In this document: positions 61,237 to 64,000 of the stretch, piece by piece
Numbering within the stretch: the stretch's first letter is position 1
How the letters are laid out: each line of letters begins with the position of its first letter
Origin: JAXLWB01 sp046328715
GTDB taxonomy: Bacteria; Chloroflexota; Anaerolineae; Caldilineales; Caldilineaceae
Reading direction: 5' to 3'
NCBI GenBank assembly: GCA_046328715.1
Contig: JAXLWB010000035.1
Span: 42,815-106,814, forward strand
Length of the DNA stretch: 64,000 bases
Notes under the pieces: model-generated
Database searches by the model: none
What the model was told of the DNA's origin: nothing
The model's input: the letters and a program-made list of their open reading frames with translations, nothing else
Position numbers and translations under genes: made by a program

Positions 61237-63942
61237 ATGAAGCGAATTTTGAACTTATCCTATACGATTTTTAGCCTGTTATGTGTTGTGGCGCTTTTAT
61301 TGACCTCGGCGCCCACAGCACAAGCGGTGAGTTTCGCCGCAACCAATACGTGCAATGGATCGCAGGGTTCAGCAAAGACAATTCAAATTGTCAACAACTC
61401 CTCTGCGACCCTGACGCTCTATCGGGTCAACTATCTTTGTAACGAAGTTCTTGTTACTAATATCCTTCCGGGCAACACGCGCAACCAATCAACCTATGTC
61501 AACTATGTCTTGCGCCTGCGCAATGCCAGCACAGGTGTATTGGTCCAAGAGATCATTGTCTCATCCTTGACCACCATAGTCACGATCAGCAATCCAGCAA
61601 CACCAACACCGACAGCCACCAACACCGCAACGCCTACCAATACGGCAACAGCAACCGCAACCGCTAGCAAGACAGCGACGGCTACGGCTACGAATACCCC
61701 AGTGCCACCAACCAACACACCGACCAAAACAGCAACACCCACACCAACCAACACGGCCACTAGCACACGCACACCGACAGCCACCGCTACCAACACCAAT
61801 GCCCCAACGCCCACTCCTTGGAGTTGTTACGCCACCGGTGGCTTGCGCAATGAAGAATGGCTCGGTAATATCCCCAATGTTTCCGGTGTGGCGGATCTCA
61901 CCAGCAGCGCCTTTTATCCCAACGGTTACTCGGCCGTCTCCTTCCCAAGCAGCTTTGATCTACCGCGTGATGTCTTGCCCGATGCCTCGGGACGGCGCGT
62001 ACGTGGCTGGATTATTCCACCTGTAACCGGTAACTATATTTTCTATCTCGCCAGTGACGATGGTAGCGAGCTTTATTTAAGCAACGGCGATAACCCAGCC
62101 AACAAACAACTGATTGCCTCAGTCAGTGGTTGGACAAACTATCAGGAATGGACTAAGTATTCCTCACAACAATCTACCCAACGCGCCTTAGTAGCAGGCC
62201 AGCGTTACTATGTCGAGGTATTGATGAAGGAGTGGTGGGGGGGCGACAGCCTTTCCGTTGGCTGGACAGGACCCGGTATTTCTACGATCACGGTGATTCC
62301 AGGCAGCTATCTCACGCCCTATAATCCGTCCTGTACCTTGAATACGCCAACACCGACCTCGACACCATCGGCAATCAGCACACCCACTATCACGTCAACG
62401 CCATCAAAGACACCGACCCTCGACCCTGCCTTTGCTTGTTTGACCAGTGGCGACCCCACCAAGATGACCTGGAACAATCAGTCGCCCCGTGGTATCAAGA
62501 TCTATTGGATCGCCTATGATTGTCGCGAATATTGGTGGGCAACAGTCAATCCAGGGGGAACTACTCTGATCTCGACCTATGCCAATATCACTTGGCGAGT
62601 GCGCGATATCGAGTCAAACACCTTAGTCAAAGAACTGACCAGTACAGCGCCAAGCATGGTAATCAACGTCGTCGAGGCCGTAACTCCCACCCCGACTAAG
62701 ACACCGATGCCAGCGACGCCGACCCGCACGCCAACATCGACCCGTACGCCACGCCCAACGGCTACAGCCACAGCTTCGGCGACACCAGTGGTGTTAGTCC
62801 CACCCTGTATCGGCAACCTATCCTGGCTGGATAGCAACCTGTCGAATATGCAGGAAAGTGGCGAGATTTTCTTCCGGGGTGTCAAAGCCTATTTGTGGCG
62901 CGATGACAACAATGACGGTGCCGCCGACGCCTATGTCAAGTCGTCAACCATGGATTCCAAAGGCAACTATCGCTTCTGTGAATTGCAGGCAGGCACCCAT
63001 TATATTGTGCAATTTGTACCCGCCACTGGCTATGCTTTTGCCAATAAGCATGCCGCAGGTAGCACGAACGAGAACGACAGTGACGCCGATCCAGGGAATG
63101 GCTTTACCGATGTGATCACGCTCGGTCCGAACGATACCAACTATAATGTGGACGCAGGTGTCTTCAAAGCAAAGGCCTGTGTCGGGGATCGCATTTGGAA
63201 CGACCTCAACGCCGACGGCATTTATGACAGCAATGAGCCAACCTTGGGGGGTGCTACGGTGAAGCTCTGGAGTGAAATAACTGGTGACTCTACGCCAGAC
63301 ACTTTGATTGGCACCACGACATCCGGCGGTAACGGTCTCTATAAGTTCTGTAATGTCCTACCTGGCAATCGCTATGTTCTGCAATTTGCGCCATTGACCG
63401 GCTATGCCCTCACGGCACAAAATGTCATTAGCGCCACTGAAAGTACAGACAGTGATGCCGATCCAACACTCGGCTACACTGGTGTCTACACCTTTGCCTT
63501 ACATGAGATCAATTCCAATGTAGATGTAGGTATGATTCAGGTGGTCAACGGTTCGCAGGAGAGCAGCAACACGTCCACTCAAACCTACGGGCTGAGCGCA
63601 AATACAGAACCCAATTTGGTTGCGCTGAGCGACGTCGAAGCAGGGGGTGCGGTGGTACTCTCTTGGAGTGCCGTCGACCCGCAAAGTGTAACGAGCTACC
63701 AAGTGCTACGCAGCGCGCCCGACGCTGACCGCAGTTCAGCCGTGGATATTAGCGGCAGTTTGCCCAACGACGGCAGCGAAGTGGTGAACTTTAGGGACAG
63801 CAGTGCCGTGGAAGGAATGGCTTATCAATATTGGATTGACGTCACCCGTAACGACGGTGAAGTTGAGAGCTTCACGCTCACGAGCGATCCAAATGACCAG
63901 TATGCAACGAAGTCACTCTACTTGCCACTCGTCAGCCGGTAA
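61237..63942 (+). CDS. exported PA14 / SdrD-B-like repeat protein with LYLPLVSR tail
   Basis: A 901-residue protein; ATG 61237 is preferred to GTG 61228 because AGAGGTGG is correctly spaced. Residues 1-32 are the signal. A Thr/Pro-rich linker (about 125-190, repeats of T-P-T-x-T/N-T-A-T) leads to a PA14-type glycan-binding domain (about 195-370; YIFYLASDDGSELYLS). A second domain and linker follow. Two SdrD-B/Cna-like modules (about 525-770; GDRIWNDLNADGIYDSNEPT, LPGNRYVLQFAP) and a fibronectin-III-like domain (about 795-885; LSWSAVDPQSVTSYQVLRSA) complete it. It ends in SLYLPLVSR. It is probably a surface adhesin. The 250 bp upstream are AT-rich with no other feature. Confidence 0.85.
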   Translation: MKRILNLSYTIFSLLCVVALLLTSAPTAQAVSFAATNTCNGSQGSAKTIQIVNNSSATLTLYRVNYLCNEVLVTNILPGNTRNQSTYVNYVLRLRNASTGVLVQEIIVSSLTTIVTISNPATPTPTATNTATPTNTATATATASKTATATATNTPVPPTNTPTKTATPTPTNTATSTRTPTATATNTNAPTPTPWSCYATGGLRNEEWLGNIPNVSGVADLTSSAFYPNGYSAVSFPSSFDLPRDVLPDASGRRVRGWIIPPVTGNYIFYLASDDGSELYLSNGDNPANKQLIASVSGWTNYQEWTKYSSQQSTQRALVAGQRYYVEVLMKEWWGGDSLSVGWTGPGISTITVIPGSYLTPYNPSCTLNTPTPTSTPSAISTPTITSTPSKTPTLDPAFACLTSGDPTKMTWNNQSPRGIKIYWIAYDCREYWWATVNPGGTTLISTYANITWRVRDIESNTLVKELTSTAPSMVINVVEAVTPTPTKTPMPATPTRTPTSTRTPRPTATATASATPVVLVPPCIGNLSWLDSNLSNMQESGEIFFRGVKAYLWRDDNNDGAADAYVKSSTMDSKGNYRFCELQAGTHYIVQFVPATGYAFANKHAAGSTNENDSDADPGNGFTDVITLGPNDTNYNVDAGVFKAKACVGDRIWNDLNADGIYDSNEPTLGGATVKLWSEITGDSTPDTLIGTTTSGGNGLYKFCNVLPGNRYVLQFAPLTGYALTAQNVISATESTDSDADPTLGYTGVYTFALHEINSNVDVGMIQVVNGSQESSNTSTQTYGLSANTEPNLVALSDVEAGGAVVLSWSAVDPQSVTSYQVLRSAPDADRSSAVDISGSLPNDGSEVVNFRDSSAVEGMAYQYWIDVTRNDGEVESFTLTSDPNDQYATKSLYLPLVSR

Positions 63943-64000
63943 AGATTGAGTTGCAGAAAGTAAGATGGGGGTGATGGCTGGCAGATAATCTGCCAATCAT

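Overview
The window looks like a chromosomal segment of a Chloroflexota bacterium (Caldilinea/Anaerolineae-like). This is inferred from its secreted repeat proteins with Thr/Pro linkers, a recurrent extreme C-terminal tail [F/Y]-L-P-[L/V]-[V/I/L]-x-[R/K], NB-ARC/TPR regulators, a CtpE-like P-type ATPase and many palindromic intergenic repeats. No rRNA, tRNA, CRISPR array, intact insertion sequence or phage module was seen.

Layout. 0-9.5 kb (+ strand) is a run of secreted surface-type proteins: tail-bearing small proteins, a seven-module carboxypeptidase-regulatory-like protein, a 1062-aa beta-propeller and a DM9-repeat protein. They are punctuated by a recurring terminator plus leader block. 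9.9-12.9 kb holds a tiny exported peptide gene facing a TPR gene and an NB-ARC gene that overlap by 34 nt. 13.3-16.4 kb is a methyltransferase, two NTF2-like proteins and a quinone oxidoreductase, three of them preceded by the same palindromic element. 16.4-17.7 kb is non-coding and highly repetitive (154-bp units, then a 43-bp tandem array). It is followed by a type I restriction relic. 18.6-32.6 kb carries a heme-binding protein, a P-type ATPase, a SelA-fold enzyme, two Tat-type intradiol dioxygenase lipoproteins, and a probable sugar-acid locus (aldo/keto reductase, enolase-superfamily dehydratase, 842-aa transketolase-like enzyme, DapA-family lyase/aldolase). 32.9-39.7 kb is mixed: a propeller protein, an ECF-type sigma factor, a ThuA-like protein, a ClC antiporter and two membrane proteins of unknown role. 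40.0-52.1 kb is enriched in sulfur-handling genes (persulfide dioxygenase-rhodanese fusion, two rhodaneses, TauE/SafE exporter, thioredoxin, LysR regulator) and encloses an Opp/Dpp-type transporter without its ATPases. 52.1-59.3 kb has a sensor kinase divergent from a phosphate operon pstS-pstC-pstA-pstB1-pstB2-phoU. The last 5 kb encode a trypsin-like protease and a PA14/SdrD-like adhesin-type protein, both with the C-terminal tail.

The most striking observation is the pair of PstB ATPases. PstB1 keeps LSGGQ but has lost the Q-loop Gln and the Walker B catalytic Glu. PstB2 keeps those but has LNPGQ in place of LSGGQ. In a heterodimer this gives one fully canonical and one doubly degenerate ATP site, an asymmetry known in heterodimeric ABC exporters but not, to my knowledge, described for Pst. 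The second is the shared C-terminal tail on otherwise unrelated exported proteins, which looks like an uncharacterised sorting or anchoring signal.
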